DNA of 64,000 nt, from the NCBI GenBank assembly GCA_043228905.1, contig JBHGNT010000004.1, positions 2,108,001 to 2,172,000 on the forward strand, given 5' to 3'. The DNA is from Azolla caroliniana (Eukaryota > Polypodiophyta). The notes under the pieces were generated by a model. It was not told the origin of the DNA. It searched no databases and worked only from the letters and a program-made list of their open reading frames with translations. Shown here one piece after another: positions 63,131 through 64,000 of this stretch. Every line of letters begins with the position of its first letter. Position 1 is the first letter of the stretch. The translations under genes were made by a program, and so were the position numbers.

Positions 63131-64000
63131 GGCAAGGATACTTGTTATACCCGATGATAAATAATTCAATTGTGAAAATGACTAATCAAAATGTGTGAGT
63201 AATTGGAGGGAGAAAAAACAAAAAATTAGCAAATCAAAATGCGAACAACTAGGGCACATTAATCGCGATTTACATTAGTAAATCACAATGAAAAACAAGA
63301 ATAGGAACAAACAAAAAATTGAAAGGCAAAGATTAAGACTGGGAGTGATTGTATGATTTTATGAAAATATGTATTCATTTGTGTGTATTTTTACAAGAGA
63401 ATGTGCGAACTTGTATATAAGTTTGAATTTGTATGTTTTTGTAAGTGTAAAATTTGTGAGTCAAGGTTTTGTGTATGTGTAAGTGTGGTTATGCAATGTG
63501 TGTGTGTGTGTGTGTGTGTATGTGCAAGTGTAAGTGGCATTTCATATGTGTTTGTTGTAATGTAAACATGTGTGTGGATTTTGTATGCTTCTGTTTTTGT
63601 GTTTATCTTTACATGGGTACAAGGTTTCGGCAAAAAGTATGTCCATGTATTTGGACATCTAAATCGTAATCCTACACAATCTAAGTGTTTTAGAAACGAC
63701 ATCACACACTATGTTATTTTCTTTACATGTTATAAGTTTGTAAAAAGGTAGTAAATTGGCTTCATATAGTGTGATGTTATAAGGAACTCTTATTCATGCG
63801 TCTTTTTACAACTCTTGTTTGACAAAACTAAGTTTGTGGGTACATTTATCCTAAGATAAGATACAACCCACAAAATTTCAGCAATTTGATTGATTAGCTC
63901 CCGATTATTTATTGCACCTAAAAAACCAAGCACATGTATATACCTCCCAAATAGCTTTCAATCCACCTAAAAAAACCAAGCACATGTATATACCTTTGAA
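63131..64000. other. Intergenic with GT microsatellite
   Basis: (TG)n at 63497-63519 in a TG-rich stretch (about 63370-63620); the open frames there are low-complexity. The last ~60 bases repeat an AAAAAACCAAGCACATGTATATACCT motif, in part, twice (near 63921 and 63970). No gene. Confidence 0.5.

Overview
This window reads as nuclear DNA of a land plant: AT-rich, with spliced genes using GT-AG introns, simple-sequence tracts and decayed transposons. Two clues point to a seed-free vascular plant. A block of organelle-derived DNA contains a piece of plastid chlL, a gene missing from angiosperm plastomes. The same block holds mitochondrial cox1 in which conserved Gln and Arg codons appear as TAG and TGA, as expected from a mitochondrion with heavy C-to-U and U-to-C RNA editing (Isoetes-like lycophytes, many ferns, hornworts). 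The species assignment is inference.

Layout. 1.1-6.7 kb (-): complete ten-exon gene for a three-RRM polypyrimidine-tract-binding protein. 7.67-10.17 kb: a hAT transposon with perfect terminal inverted repeats and an 8-bp target duplication; it keeps only the C-terminal end of a transposase but carries an intact ubiquitin-ribosomal protein eS31 (RPS27A) gene. 10.2-13.6 kb: LINE debris, a 139-bp tandem repeat, and three 3' exons of a broken dehydroquinate synthase II-like gene. About 14.3-19.9 kb: a mosaic of short plastid (chlL, psbB, accD, psaA, ndhB, rpoC1, atpB, atpE) and mitochondrial (cox1, LSU rRNA) fragments. 24.2-27.4 kb (+): a two-exon plant gene of unknown function. 32.2-33.4 kb (-): intronless plastid-targeted geranylgeranyl diphosphate synthase. 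39.0-40.1 kb (+): a P-class PPR protein with decayed copies of its own tail behind it. 43.7-54.65 kb (-): a complete 19-coding-exon actin-related protein of the ARP8/plant-ARP9 type (INO80 chromatin remodelling), whose introns and probable 6-kb leader intron contain several LINE copies. 62.0-63.1 kb: remnant of an LTR retrotransposon with gag.

The intact genes are unrelated housekeeping or regulatory genes (splicing, plastid isoprenoids, organelle RNA processing, chromatin remodelling) and form no pathway. The most notable objects are the hAT element with a full ubiquitin-eS31 gene, the plastid/mitochondrial mosaic that preserves unedited cox1, a diverged repeat array around the last ARP9 exon, and many local tandem duplications of 55-245 bp. 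Exon boundaries were set by hand from splice signals, reading phase and family resemblance; no search was run.
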